From: Xanthobacteraceae bacterium
Lineage (GTDB): Bacteria > Pseudomonadota > Alphaproteobacteria > Rhizobiales > Xanthobacteraceae
Reading direction: 5' to 3'
Assembly: GCA_019746355.1 (NCBI GenBank)
Contig: JAIESC010000224.1
Coordinates: 1-29,091 of the forward strand
DNA length: 29,091 nt
Every line of letters starts with the position of its first letter. Within the stretch, counting starts at the first letter, position 1. Positions 1-7,049 of this stretch are shown here, one piece after another. Below the pieces are notes generated by a model. The model had not been told where the DNA came from, made no database searches, and saw nothing but the letters and a program-made list of their open reading frames with translations. A program made the position numbers and the translations under genes.

Positions 1-1200
1 CAGTTCGGCGGCGCGGCCGGCACGCTCGCCGCCCTCGGCGACCGCGGCTTCGGCGTCGCCGAGCGGATGGCCGCGGTGCTCGACCTGCAACTGCCTGACG
101 CGCCCTGGCATGCGCATCGCGACCGGCTGACCGAGATCGCATCGGCCTTCGCGATCCTCACCGGCACCTGCGGCAAGATCGCGGGCGACGTGGCGCTGAT
201 GATGCAGACCGAGGTCAACGAAGCGTTCGAGCCCTCGCCCGGCGGGTGCAGCGGCTCCTCAACCATGCCGCACAAGCGCAACCCGATGGGCGCGGTCGCG
301 GCGCTTTCGGCGGCAAACATCGCGCCCAATCTCGTGGCGACACTGTTCGCCGCCCAGGTCCAGCAGCACGAGCGCGGCATCGGCCAGTGGCAAACCGAAT
401 GGATGACCTATCCCGTCCTCGCGCTTGTCACCTCCGGCGCGCTGCACGCCGTGACCGAGATCGCCGAAGGCCTCGAGATCGACATCGACCGGCTGCGCGC
501 CAACCTCGACGCCACCGGCGGCCAGATCATGGCGGAGGCGGTGTCGTTCGCGCTCGCCGAGAAGCTCGGCCGCATCGAGGCACACCGGCTGGTGCAGGAG
601 CTGAGCCAGCAGGCCGCCAAGGAAAAGCGCCCGCTCAAGGAGCTGGTGCTCGGCAACCTGCGCGTCAAAGGCATCATGAACAGCGCCGAGATCGAAAAGC
701 TGTTCATTCCGCTGACCTATCAAGGCTCGGCGCAGGTGTTCATCGACCGGCTGGTGATGTCGAGCTCGACGCGCGCGCCGCGCCGCGTCGAGCCGCGCAC
801 GGAATACAAGGCCGAGGCCAAGCCGGAGAGCTGGCAGGACATCCGCATGGTGGAGCCGCGGCTGCCGAACGCGCCGCAACTGCCGCCGCTGGCCGACCTC
901 GCAAAGCCGCTCGCGGCGAGGACGCCCGAGCCGCAAGCCGCGCCGCCGGCAGCGCCCGATCTGCATCAGGCCGTCTTCGCTCCCGAAACCGCGCCTGCGG
1001 CGACGGCCACCGGTGCGGCTGCCGACCTGAAAGCCACGCCGGCCTATAGTGTCGAGCCACCGGCTGCCGAAGCGGCCCCGCATCCCCCGCCCGAGCCGCC
1101 ACCGCCCCCAGACGACGACGCCCCCGGCGCATTCATGGATGTGCTGTCGCGGGCCGACGCCGAAGCGCAGGCCGCGGGCGAGAAGCGCAAGCCGTCCTGA
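1..1200 (+). CDS. pcaB: 3-carboxy-cis,cis-muconate cycloisomerase, 3' part (5' end outside window)
   Basis: Cytoplasmic enzyme that lactonises beta-carboxymuconate to gamma-carboxymuconolactone in the protocatechuate branch of the beta-ketoadipate pathway. The reading frame is open from base 1, so the N-terminal part lies outside the window. The fumarase/aspartase superfamily signature is visible as GSSTMPHKRNP near bases 250-280, followed by the helical C-terminal domain ending about base 762. The order pcaB-pcaD-pcaC directly downstream separates it from adenylosuccinate or argininosuccinate lyases of the same fold. Odd feature: after the normal family end, about 145 residues (roughly 763-1197) continue as a Pro/Ala/Glu-rich, probably disordered tail ending in a short helical-looking stretch (AFMDVLSRADAEAQAAG). 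The stop is TGA at 1198-1200, and pcaD follows after 62 bases. Confidence 0.93.
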   Translation, partial: QFGGAAGTLAALGDRGFGVAERMAAVLDLQLPDAPWHAHRDRLTEIASAFAILTGTCGKIAGDVALMMQTEVNEAFEPSPGGCSGSSTMPHKRNPMGAVAALSAANIAPNLVATLFAAQVQQHERGIGQWQTEWMTYPVLALVTSGALHAVTEIAEGLEIDIDRLRANLDATGGQIMAEAVSFALAEKLGRIEAHRLVQELSQQAAKEKRPLKELVLGNLRVKGIMNSAEIEKLFIPLTYQGSAQVFIDRLVMSSSTRAPRRVEPRTEYKAEAKPESWQDIRMVEPRLPNAPQLPPLADLAKPLAARTPEPQAAPPAAPDLHQAVFAPETAPAATATGAAADLKATPAYSVEPPAAEAAPHPPPEPPPPPDDDAPGAFMDVLSRADAEAQAAGEKRKPS

Positions 1201-1262
1201 CCGGCTCATCTTTCAAGCAACAACCGACCATCCATCCCTGAGGAACACAAAAGAGGAAACTC

Positions 1263-2045
1263 ATGCCTACCGTGAATGCCAAGGACGGCTGCCCGATCAA
1301 CTATCAGGTCGAAGGCCCGGCGGATGCGCCGGTGCTGATGCTGTGCAACTCGCTCGGCACCAACCTGCACATGTGGGACGAGCAGGCGGCGGAATGGTCC
1401 AAGCACTTCCGGCTCGTGCGCTACGACCGCCGCGGCCATGGCAAATCAGGCGCGCCGAAGGGCGCCTACACCATGGACATGCTGGGCAACGATGCGCTCG
1501 CCGTGGCCGACGCAGCCGGTGCAAAGAAGTTCAACTGGTGCGGGCTCTCGATGGGCGGCATGGTCGGGCAATGGATGGGCGCCAACGCCCGCGACCGGGT
1601 CATCAAGCTCGTACTGTCCAACACGCACTACTATTACGCCGACAAGCAGCCGTGGCAGGACCGCATCAAGTTCGCGCGCGACAACGGGCTCGCGAAGCTC
1701 TCCGGCCCGCAGATGGAGCGCTGGTTCACCAAGGAATTCCGCGATCGCTCGCCGGGCCCGGTGGCCAAGGTGGTGGAGATGTTCACGGCAACCCCGCTCG
1801 AGGGCTTCCTCGGCTGCTGCGAGGCGGTGCGCGACATGGACTTCAGCAAAACGACGCCGACCATCACGGCCCCGACCATGGTGATCGTCGGCAGCAAGGA
1901 CCCGGCGACGCTGCCGGAACACGGCCACGAGATCGCGAAGATGATCAAAGGCGCGAAGGTCACGTCGTTCGAGGCCGCGCACCTGTCCAACATCGAGCAG
2001 CCCAAGCCGTACACGGAAGCCGTCCTGAACTTCCTCAAGAGCTAG
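1263..2045 (+). CDS. pcaD: 3-oxoadipate enol-lactonase
   Basis: Alpha/beta-hydrolase of 260 residues that opens beta-ketoadipate enol-lactone to beta-ketoadipate. The nucleophile elbow GLSMGG places the catalytic Ser at residue 96. Asp213 (in GSKDPATLP) and His240 (in EAAHLSNIEQP) complete the expected triad. The oxyanion region LCNSLGTNLHMWD (27-39) is typical of PcaD. Start chosen at ATG 1263, preceded by a good ribosome site (AGAGGAAA, 1252-1259). It lies between pcaB and pcaC and is probably co-transcribed with both. The product is cytoplasmic, with no signal peptide. Confidence 0.95.
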   Translation: MPTVNAKDGCPINYQVEGPADAPVLMLCNSLGTNLHMWDEQAAEWSKHFRLVRYDRRGHGKSGAPKGAYTMDMLGNDALAVADAAGAKKFNWCGLSMGGMVGQWMGANARDRVIKLVLSNTHYYYADKQPWQDRIKFARDNGLAKLSGPQMERWFTKEFRDRSPGPVAKVVEMFTATPLEGFLGCCEAVRDMDFSKTTPTITAPTMVIVGSKDPATLPEHGHEIAKMIKGAKVTSFEAAHLSNIEQPKPYTEAVLNFLKS

Positions 2046-2056
2046 GAGCTGTTTTC

Positions 2057-2446
2057 ATGGACGACACCGAGCGTCTCAAGCGCGGCGAGGCCGCGCGCCG
2101 CCGGGTGCTCGGCGACGCCGCCATGGAGGAGTCGAAGAAGCGGCGCAACGCCTTCAACGGCGAATGGATCGACTGGATCACCAAGAGCCCCTGGCACGAC
2201 GTGTGGACGCGGCCGCATTTCGACGACCGCACGCGGCGGGTGCTGGTGATCGGCACGATGATCGCGCTCGGCCGCTGGGACGAGTTCCGCCTGCACGTGA
2301 AGGCGGCGCTCACCGTCGGCGGCTTCTCGCCCGACGACATCAAGGAGATCATCCTGCAGCAGTCGGCCTATTGCGGCGTCCCGGCCGGCAACCATGCGGT
2401 CCGGGAAGCGGAAGCCGTGCTGAAGGAAATCGGCAAGATGCCGTAG
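2057..2446 (+). CDS. pcaC: 4-carboxymuconolactone decarboxylase
   Basis: A 129-residue CMD/AhpD-fold protein that decarboxylates gamma-carboxymuconolactone to the enol-lactone used by PcaD. It matches the usual length of stand-alone PcaC, so this locus has separate pcaD and pcaC rather than the fused pcaL found in some bacteria. Family features seen: the early segment RRRVLGD, the central helix RTRRVLVIGTMIALGRWDEF, and the C-terminal EIILQQSAYCGVPAGNHAV, which carries the conserved Cys and His region. ATG at 2057 is preceded by AGGAG (2046-2050), and a much longer open frame upstream only shadows pcaD. The gap to pcaD is 11 bases, which supports a shared transcript. Confidence 0.95.
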   Translation: MDDTERLKRGEAARRRVLGDAAMEESKKRRNAFNGEWIDWITKSPWHDVWTRPHFDDRTRRVLVIGTMIALGRWDEFRLHVKAALTVGGFSPDDIKEIILQQSAYCGVPAGNHAVREAEAVLKEIGKMP

Positions 2447-2492
2447 CTTGGCTTCTCTGATACCGCGCAGGACGGGCCATAATGGCGGTGTC

Positions 2493-2530
2493 ATTGCCGG
2501 GCCGGCGCGTCAGCGCCGAGACCCGGCAAT
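2493..2530. repeat. Palindromic intergenic repeat 1 (REP-like hairpin)
   Basis: Perfect outer arms ATTGCCGGG (2493-2501) and CCCGGCAAT (2522-2530) enclose a second perfect pair, CGGCGC (2503-2508) and GCGCCG (2513-2518), with a 4-base loop. It lies 47 bases after the pcaC stop. There is no T-tract, so it looks like a REP-type element rather than an intrinsic terminator, though it could protect the 3' end of pcaBDC mRNA. Confidence 0.65.
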
Positions 2531-2583
2531 CCATGAGCGGGCGCAGCGACGGCAATCGTAAGAGTGAACTTGTTGCGTCGGTT

Positions 2584-2614
2584 CATGGACCCGCGGGTCA
2601 AGCCCGCGGGTGAC
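2584..2614. repeat. Palindromic intergenic repeat 2
   Basis: The stretch CATGGACCCGCGGGTC followed by AAGCCCGCGGGTGAC contains two copies of CCCGCGGGT (2590-2598 and 2603-2611), each nearly self-complementary, so the two copies can also pair with each other. The CATGGACCC...GGGTGAC layout resembles dispersed palindromes I know from Bradyrhizobium/Rhodopseudomonas genomes. It lies between convergent pcaC and the AraC gene. Confidence 0.55.
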
Positions 2615-2661
2615 AGTGTGCACGCTGCACCAGCGTGCCCAAGCACCCCGACGGAGAAATT

Positions 2662-3555
2662 TTACCCGCCCCTGCCCTCACGGAACGCCTGCGGCGTCAT
2701 GCCGGTCTGCTTCCGGAAGAAGCGGGCGAAGTGCGACGGATCGGCAAAGCCGAGATCGTAGGAAATCTCGTGGATCGGCTGGCCGGTGAACACCAGCGCC
2801 CGCTTCGCCTCGGTCAGCACGCGCTGGCGGATCAGATGGCCGGCCGTGACGCCGCTTGCGCGCTTGACGTGATCGTTCAACCGGTCCGGCGTGATCGCGA
2901 GCTTTCCGGCATAGAAGCTGATCAGCCGTTCCTTGCGGAAATGCTCCTCGACCAGCCGGCGCAAGGCCTCCACCGTCGAGTCCGTCGGCGTGAGCGTCAC
3001 CGTGCCGGTGCGCGCCCGGCTTGCCGCAAGCCGCGCCACCTCGATCGCGATCAGCGCCATCAGACCGCGCATCGCCAGCCGAAAGCCTTCCCGCGCCAGG
3101 AAGCTCTCCTCGTGCAGATCGTTGCAGAGCGCGGACAGCCGCGCGATCTCTGCGCCGTTGCCGAGCGGGATCACCGGCTCTGCGGCGAGCGCCTTCAACC
3201 GCTTCAGCGACTCCCCCGAACGTTCGCCGAGCGCCTCGGCCACGTCCTCGGTGAAGCTCACCACCCAGCCGTCGGTGACCTCGGGATGAAAGCGGAAGCC
3301 ATGTGCGGTCGTCGGCGGAACCAGGATCGCGGCGGGCGCAGCAAACGGCAGCGACGCCGCCTCGAAGGTCATCTCGCCACCACCGCGCTCGATCAGCAGG
3401 ATCTGGAACAGGTTGCGGTGCCGGTGCGCGCGGATCAGCCAGTCGTGCACGGACGAACGCGACGCGATGGTCTCGACATGGATGAAGTCAAACGCCTGGT
3501 CGTCCGGCGGATCGCCGTAGAGGTGAAACAGCGGCAGTGCCGTGACCGTGGCCAT
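2662..3555 (-). CDS. AraC-family transcriptional activator (PobR-like)
   Basis: A 297-residue regulator with an N-terminal cupin-like effector domain (about 10-160; AHRHRNLFQILLIERGGGEM is the typical beta-strand start) and a C-terminal double helix-turn-helix AraC domain (about 200-295). The second helix-turn-helix reads IHEISYDLGFADPSHFARFF, followed by the family ending KQTGMTPQAFRE. The layout resembles PobR-type activators of 4-hydroxybenzoate metabolism, and the neighbouring pcaBDC supports a role in aromatic catabolism, but the effector is inferred. The open frame extends 73 codons further upstream. ATG 3555 was preferred because the protein then starts just before the conserved domain. 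Expected to be cytoplasmic and DNA-binding. It is convergent with pcaC. Confidence 0.85.
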   Translation of the reverse strand: MATVTALPLFHLYGDPPDDQAFDFIHVETIASRSSVHDWLIRAHRHRNLFQILLIERGGGEMTFEAASLPFAAPAAILVPPTTAHGFRFHPEVTDGWVVSFTEDVAEALGERSGESLKRLKALAAEPVIPLGNGAEIARLSALCNDLHEESFLAREGFRLAMRGLMALIAIEVARLAASRARTGTVTLTPTDSTVEALRRLVEEHFRKERLISFYAGKLAITPDRLNDHVKRASGVTAGHLIRQRVLTEAKRALVFTGQPIHEISYDLGFADPSHFARFFRKQTGMTPQAFREGRGG

Positions 3556-3694
3556 ATCCCCAGCATAAGCCAGCCGGCCATTCCGGGGAACGCGACCTTC
3601 GCCAAAGACCTGGGACTCCCGTGTGGAAAAGCGAAAGGCCCAGCCGCGGCGTGGGCGCGTCCCGGTTCCGGCCGATCCCGCTACCGAGACCTGA

Positions 3695-6511
3695 TCACCA
3701 CGTGTAACGCACGCTGCCGGTGCCGGCATAAAGCGCGGTGGTGCGGGAGAATTCGCCGTCGAACCTGGCCGCAACCGACCAGCCGCCGGCGAGGCGCCAT
3801 TCGCTGCCGGCCGACACCAGCGCGCCGTCGGCGGCCGGCGCCGCCCCGTTCACGGTGAAGTTCGAGCCGGGCAGCGTCTGGAACACGGCGCTGATGGCCG
3901 CGTCCGGATTGAAGTCGTGGACCCAGGCGACCCGGCCGCGCAGGATCAGCGTGCCGGCGGGACCAGTCACGATCGTCTTGTCGGCGAAGGCGCCGAGCTC
4001 GCTGCGGGTCTTGGTGGCGGTCTGCGAGCCATAGTCGAGCGCGAAGGTGTTCGCGCCCGACACCGCGCGCTCGCTGTAGCTCGGGGCCCAGTAGGTCTGC
4101 ACCTGCACCGCGCCATAGGGCGTGACGGCGCCGAGCGCTCCCGCGGGAAGTCGATAGCCGCCCTCGACGCGCGCGCCGAACGTCTGCGCGACGAAATCGG
4201 CGGCAAGCTTGTCGGTGCCGGAAACCGTGACGGTGCGGTCGGTCGTCACCCAATGCGACGCGTAGGCGAGCGCGCCGGAGAGGTAAGCCGCGCCGAAGCG
4301 CTGCGAGCCGTAGACGCCGGCCTGGAAGAAATCGGTGCGCCCGCCACCGAGACCGCCGTCGAGATGCCACGACGATCCGCCGCCCGCGAATGCAACGCCG
4401 GCCAAGCTGTCGCGCGACGGCCGGTAGTCGGCGCCCGCGGCAAAGCCCGCCGCGTTCACCGAGGTGCGGGCACTGCCGACATTGGCGTCGCCGGAAATCG
4501 CGCCCGCGCCGCCATAGGCTGCGCCCCACACGCTCCAGCCCCGCGCGAGCCGGTCCGCGGCGGGGCCATCGAAGCGGGCGAACGCGTCGCGCACGACCGA
4601 GCCCGGCTCCGGCGCGTAGCCCGTGGCCGGGCCGAAGCCAGTGCCGCGCTGGTCGGTGAACGGATTGAGCAGGAGCTGCAGGAACGCGTTGCCGGCCTGG
4701 AAGCTGACCTGCGCTGTGTTGGCGCCGGGCTGGCCGGAGATCTGGTTGAGCGCGTTGAGCAATGCCCCGTCGCTCATGTTGAGCAGCGCATCGAAGCCCG
4801 CTGGCGGCATCGCGCCGTTGTTGACGGCGTTGTTGATGCCGCCGGCAACGCTCGTCTGGTTGCCGCTCGCGCCCTGCGGCAGCACGAGCGTGCCCTGTTC
4901 GAGCACCAGGTAGGCGTTGTTCAGGTCATAGGTCAGGTGCGCGCGCATCGGGCTGAAGCTGCCCGTGACGTTCAGCCCGCCAAAGGTGCCGACCAGTCCG
5001 CCGTCGGCATTGAGAATGGTGTAGGTCCGGCTCTGGAAGCTGCCGGGCAAGGCAATGGCCTGCACGGTGGCGCCGGTCAAGGTCGCGGTGCCGCCGACCA
5101 CGTTGGTGCGGTCCGCGTCTGTGGGCGAGACCTCGACCGTGTAGGTGGAGCCGGCAGCGAACGTCAGGTTGCCGTTGACCGTGATGGTGCCGATCGAATT
5201 GCCGGGCGCGAGCGCGCCGCCGCTTGCAATCACGGTCGCCGGCAACTGGCCGGTGCCGCCGAGCGTCGCGCCGCTGTTCACGGTAACGCCGCTTGAGAAA
5301 GCGATCGAGCCGTTCACGCTGAGGATGCCCGCGTTCACCGTGGTCGCGCCGTTGTAGGTGTTGGCGCCCGACAGCGTGAACGTGCCGGACCCCGCCTTGG
5401 TGAAGCCGCCCGTGCCGCCGATCACACCGGAGAACGTGGTCGTGGTGCCACCGCCGCCCGCGGTCAGCGTCGCCGCGCCGAGGGTGACGATGCCGGCACC
5501 GGCCAGCGAGCCAAGCGTCTGGTTGAAGCCGTTGAGGTCGAGCGTCGCGCCGCCGGCGACGGTCGTGGCGGAGAGATTGCCGAACACGTCCGCCGCGCCG
5601 GCCTGCAAGGTGCCGCCGAGCACCTGCGTTGCTCCCGTATAGGTGTTGGCACCGCTCAGGATCGTGATGCCGGGCCCCTGCACCTGCACCTGGCCGGAAC
5701 CGGTGATGGCGGGTGCGAAGGTCGTGGTGCCGGTGTGCTGGAACAACACCTTGGAGCCGGCGCTGCCGAGGCTGACTGTCTCGGCGTTGACCGTGCCGGC
5801 CGCGCCGCCATTGCCGATCTGCAGCGTGCCGTCAGCCGTTCCACCAACGAACACGGTCGGGTCAGGTCCGGTGAAATCAAGCACGCCGCCATTGACCACC
5901 GCCAGCAACGAGCCAGAGATGGCGCCCGAGATGCCGATCTCCACGGAGACGTTGGCTGTCAGGGTCGCGTTGTCGATGGTTGCGGTTCCTCCACTACTTA
6001 TCCTCAAAGAATCGGGAGCGGAGGCCCCGACGGTGGCGCCATTGTCCACCGTGAACGTCGCCCCCTCACCGATAGAGATGGCGCCGCCGACGGTCAGCGT
6101 GCCCCCGAACGTAACGTTAAGAGAGTGGCCGGTCACAGCGACGCTCGCTGCGACCGCGCTGCCTGTGATGCGCGGGCTGACGGGTGCTGCTATCAAACCT
6201 ATGCTGACATTGTCGCTTGCGGTCGGGACGCCGATGCCGGTCCAATTTGAAGGCCTGGACCAGTCGTTGTTGTCGCTCCCGTCCCATCTTTTGAGCGACT
6301 GCGCATCCGCAGGCGCGGCGGACAATAAGACCGCTGCCGCCGCGCAGCCGAGCAGCGCCGCGCGCCGCCATCGCGCGTGAGCCGCACGTGCGCCGGCGAC
6401 CTCGCGGTTCGCCTCGGCCGACAATACGGCGGGGCTCGTTGGCCGCGCGCTCGCAAGCAAGGCCCGCACGGACCCGGCGCAACGACCTGTCCGAGTGCGA
6501 TGACTGCTCAT
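3695..6511 (-). CDS. Autotransporter (type Va) with beta-helix passenger
   Basis: Large outer-membrane protein of about 938 residues. The order is: a basic N-terminus, a hydrophobic stretch AALLGCAAAAVLLSAAPADAQ acting as signal peptide (cleavage after ADAQ near residue 71), then a Gly/Thr/Ala/Asn-rich passenger. The passenger contains autotransporter-associated beta-strand repeats (SGANTYTGATQVLGGTLQAG; SGANTYNGATTVNAGILSV). A linker around NQISGQPGANTAQVSFQAG comes next, then a C-terminal beta-barrel of about 281 residues starting at GWSVWGAAYGG. The last residues SVRYTW give the aromatic end recognised by the BAM complex. The passenger function (adhesin or other) cannot be read. Start is uncertain: ATG 6511 gives a long 71-residue leader; a TTG at 6601 or ATG at 6586 would lengthen it. 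It stands alone, with no partner gene. Confidence 0.9.
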   Translation of the reverse strand: MSSHRTRTGRCAGSVRALLASARPTSPAVLSAEANREVAGARAAHARWRRAALLGCAAAAVLLSAAPADAQSLKRWDGSDNNDWSRPSNWTGIGVPTASDNVSIGLIAAPVSPRITGSAVAASVAVTGHSLNVTFGGTLTVGGAISIGEGATFTVDNGATVGASAPDSLRISSGGTATIDNATLTANVSVEIGISGAISGSLLAVVNGGVLDFTGPDPTVFVGGTADGTLQIGNGGAAGTVNAETVSLGSAGSKVLFQHTGTTTFAPAITGSGQVQVQGPGITILSGANTYTGATQVLGGTLQAGAADVFGNLSATTVAGGATLDLNGFNQTLGSLAGAGIVTLGAATLTAGGGGTTTTFSGVIGGTGGFTKAGSGTFTLSGANTYNGATTVNAGILSVNGSIAFSSGVTVNSGATLGGTGQLPATVIASGGALAPGNSIGTITVNGNLTFAAGSTYTVEVSPTDADRTNVVGGTATLTGATVQAIALPGSFQSRTYTILNADGGLVGTFGGLNVTGSFSPMRAHLTYDLNNAYLVLEQGTLVLPQGASGNQTSVAGGINNAVNNGAMPPAGFDALLNMSDGALLNALNQISGQPGANTAQVSFQAGNAFLQLLLNPFTDQRGTGFGPATGYAPEPGSVVRDAFARFDGPAADRLARGWSVWGAAYGGAGAISGDANVGSARTSVNAAGFAAGADYRPSRDSLAGVAFAGGGSSWHLDGGLGGGRTDFFQAGVYGSQRFGAAYLSGALAYASHWVTTDRTVTVSGTDKLAADFVAQTFGARVEGGYRLPAGALGAVTPYGAVQVQTYWAPSYSERAVSGANTFALDYGSQTATKTRSELGAFADKTIVTGPAGTLILRGRVAWVHDFNPDAAISAVFQTLPGSNFTVNGAAPAADGALVSAGSEWRLAGGWSVAARFDGEFSRTTALYAGTGSVRYTW

Positions 6512-6612
6512 CAATTTCGCGATTCCACCCGCGCCATTTCGACGTCCGATTGCTACATCGGGCCGATCCCAAACGGCATTGCACATTTTTGGGTGGATCA
6601 ATCACGCACCGC

Positions 6613-6645
6613 CACAATTGGCAGCTTCGACATCACAATTGGCAG
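6613..6645. repeat. Two 12-base direct repeats, 21-base period
   Basis: CACAATTGGCAG occurs exactly at 6613-6624 and 6634-6645. The period of 21 bases is two helical turns, so both copies face the same side of the DNA. This is a typical arrangement for a dimeric regulator, and the pair lies about 100-135 bases upstream of the proposed autotransporter start. No other exact full copy was noticed in the window. Confidence 0.5.
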
Positions 6646-6834
6646 GTTCGGTTCGTCCTGCTCCACAGCCCCAATTTCGTGATCGGCGAAGAAAACGAAT
6701 CCAGCATGCGAATATTGCTGTTCCAGCTCCGATTGGACATCTGGAACTGGCAAGCGTCACACACAGGCAGACGACCTCCCAACGACCGCCGGCGGTGCGC
6801 GGTTCTCGCTCGACCGAGTGCGGAGGCGGGTGAC

Positions 6835-6912
6835 CTGCTGCGCAATCGATGCCGCAGCCGTGCGAGGTTCGGATTTGATTTCACAAGGCCTGGCCGTCCA
6901 ATTGCGCAGCAG
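6835..6912. repeat. 12-base inverted repeat with 54-base spacer
   Basis: CTGCTGCGCAAT (6835-6846) and ATTGCGCAGCAG (6901-6912) are exact reverse complements. They lie 138-215 bases upstream of the MFS gene and could form a long stem in RNA or mark protein sites. Confidence 0.45.
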
Positions 6913-7049
6913 AAGTCGCGCGACATCAGGGACACTTGATCAGCAGCGCCGGGTCTCGGACGTTTGGATCGCGTCCGCACAATGAGCTATAGGCGCACGC
7001 GACACCGTCGCATGCCGACGTCGGACTCGGAGCGATACGGGCAACTGTT

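Larger units (their letters stand above)
6512..7049. other. Non-coding gap between divergent autotransporter and MFS genes
   Basis: No supported gene: the open frames here are short and resemble no family. The gap looks less GC-biased than its neighbours and must carry the promoters of both divergent genes. It holds a pair of direct repeats (6613-6645) and a pair of inverted repeats (6835-6912), listed separately. A weak promoter-like match for the MFS gene is TTGGAT (6964-6969), 17 bases, then CTATAG (6987-6992). Confidence 0.5.

Noticed and set aside
2635..3858. Long plus-strand open frame covering the AraC gene
   Set aside because: Arg/Gln-rich translation with no family likeness; it is the antisense shadow of the AraC-type gene.
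3917..5296. Long plus-strand open frame opposite the autotransporter
   Set aside because: Composition reflects the repetitive Gly/Thr codons of the autotransporter on the other strand; no ribosome site or domain.
6388..6939. Open frames in the autotransporter-MFS gap, on both strands
   Set aside because: Arg-rich or low-information translations without a ribosome site or family likeness; the gap is better read as regulatory.
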